36,104 nucleotides of DNA from Paraglaciecola sp. (GTDB taxonomy: Bacteria; Pseudomonadota; Gammaproteobacteria; Enterobacterales; Alteromonadaceae): contig NZ_JANQVQ010000245.1 in assembly GCF_030730205.1 (NCBI RefSeq), positions 1-36,104 of the forward strand, in the 5' to 3' direction. Below the pieces are notes generated by a model. The model saw only the letters and a list, made by a program, of their open reading frames with translations, did not search any database and was not told where the DNA came from. A program made the position numbers and the translations under genes. Below, piece after piece: positions 35,339-36,104 of the stretch; the first letter of the stretch is position 1, and each line of letters starts with the position of its first letter.

Positions 35339-35477
35339 CAAGTGCCAACACAATACATTTAACACTCATTTACAATCTTGTCTAAAACAGACTATCGGTA
35401 TTTTATACTAGCTATGGTAACCTCCCATATTAGTCCAAGTTTTACCTTTACATTAGCCTTAAGAGATAATATTGAAA

Positions 35478-36101
35478 ATGAAGAAAATCTTACTAAGTTT
35501 ACTCATCGCTGTTTTAATTCCTTTACAAGCCTGTGCACAAGAGACATGGAAAGAAGGCACTCACTACACAGTCATTAGTGACGAGGCTACTGCTAAACCA
35601 GAGGTGCTTGAGTTCTTTTCTTACTGGTGTCCACACTGCTTTCAGTTTGAGCCACTCGTAAAAAGCATTAAAGCAAAATTAGACAGTGACACGACATTTA
35701 CCAAGGTTCATGTCAATTTTATGCGCTTTACAACTGAAGCGATCCAAGATGATGCTACTCGTGCATTAATGGTTGCCCGTGCTCTTAAACAAGAAGAAGC
35801 AATGAATAAGGCAATCTTCAATTATATTCATGTTCAGCGCTCCACTGTTGCGGGCAGTAAAGACCTTCAAAACGTATTTGCCGTAAATGGAGTTGAACCC
35901 GCCGAGTTTACAAAATTAAGCGCTAGCTTTGGCGTAAATAGCATGCTGCAAAAAAACAACAAAACGGTAGATCAGTACCGTAAGCACTTAAGCGGTGTTC
36001 CTAACTTTATTGTTAACGGTAAATACCAAGCGAAATTTGCCGCAGGTATGAAAGAAGAAGATTTTGTTGATTTGGTTGTCTGGTTGACAAAGCAAAAATA
36101 A
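35478..36101 (+). CDS. dsbA: thiol:disulfide interchange protein DsbA
   Basis: From the ATG at 35478 the protein has 207 residues with a signal peptide ending ACAQ. The thioredoxin-fold active site CPHC (Cys51 and Cys54) lies in FFSYWCPHCF. The cis-proline is in SGVPNFIVNG, about residue 175. It introduces disulfides in periplasmic proteins and is reoxidised by DsbB. The frame opens with TTG at 35472, but the ATG two codons later fits the GAGAT ribosome binding site better. The stop is 3 nt from the window end. A terminator upstream gives it its own transcript, unlike the E. coli srkA-dsbA arrangement. Confidence 0.97.
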   Translation: MKKILLSLLIAVLIPLQACAQETWKEGTHYTVISDEATAKPEVLEFFSYWCPHCFQFEPLVKSIKAKLDSDTTFTKVHVNFMRFTTEAIQDDATRALMVARALKQEEAMNKAIFNYIHVQRSTVAGSKDLQNVFAVNGVEPAEFTKLSASFGVNSMLQKNNKTVDQYRKHLSGVPNFIVNGKYQAKFAAGMKEEDFVDLVVWLTKQK

Positions 36102-36104
36102 TAC

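Noticed and set aside
35478-35560. DsbA as a lipoprotein because of LQAC near the signal peptide end
   Set aside because: Gln at -2 does not fit the lipobox, and an ordinary signal peptidase I site (ACAQ) is present.
1-36104. Insertion sequences, phage genes, integrases or a CRISPR array
   Set aside because: No transposase or integrase motifs and no regularly spaced repeats were seen.

Overview
The window looks like chromosomal DNA of a marine gammaproteobacterium of the Alteromonadaceae (Paraglaciecola/Glaciecola/Alteromonas type). The grounds are the conserved block RDD - lptG/lptF - pepA - holC - valS, a PL6 alginate lyase whose catalytic spacing matches AlyGC of Glaciecola chathamensis, and several families common in Alteromonadales (DUF3016, DUF3019, MipA/OmpV, a short PstS-like protein with a porin). 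The genus is inferred from families, not from a search. No insertion sequence, phage gene or CRISPR array was seen.

Positions 1-11,300 form a compact alginate (uronate) utilization locus. On the minus strand, after a small exported protein of unknown function, come a PL6 alginate lyase, an MFS uronate-type transporter and 2-keto-3-deoxygluconate kinase, then a three-gene proton-translocating transhydrogenase (pntAA-pntAB-pntB) and KDPG aldolase. A FadR/UxuR-type GntR regulator is divergent, and beyond it lies an SDR that probably reduces the unsaturated alginate monomer DEH to KDG. Near-identical GGTA-N-TACC palindromes sit in front of the regulator/lyase arm and in front of the SDR, and each accompanies a similar promoter. 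Together the genes would cleave alginate to monomers, import and reduce them, phosphorylate KDG and split KDPG to pyruvate and glyceraldehyde-3-phosphate. The transhydrogenase could supply NADPH for the reduction. A partial tRNA-Leu(CAA) with a strong promoter lies at the left edge.

Positions 11,400-19,240 are housekeeping: an RDD membrane protein, the LPS export permeases LptG/LptF, divergent leucyl aminopeptidase PepA, the DNA polymerase III chi subunit and valyl-tRNA synthetase, ending at a clear terminator.

Positions 19,270-28,260 are accessory. A UshA-type periplasmic protein that has lost its metal-binding motifs overlaps a membrane diguanylate cyclase with an intact GGEEF and I-site. 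Next come a DUF3016 protein, a lipoprotein built of four DUF4397-like repeats, a tightly coupled MipA - DUF3019 - response regulator - histidine kinase set, and a small membrane-anchored unknown.

Positions 28,400-36,104 hold ccoG behind a perfect FNR box, the kinase SrkA, a cobalamin riboswitch with its BtuB-type TonB receptor, a one-lobe PstS-like protein with a porin behind AT-rich palindromes, and DsbA. srkA and dsbA are direct neighbours in E. coli; here the B12 and PstS/porin genes lie between them.
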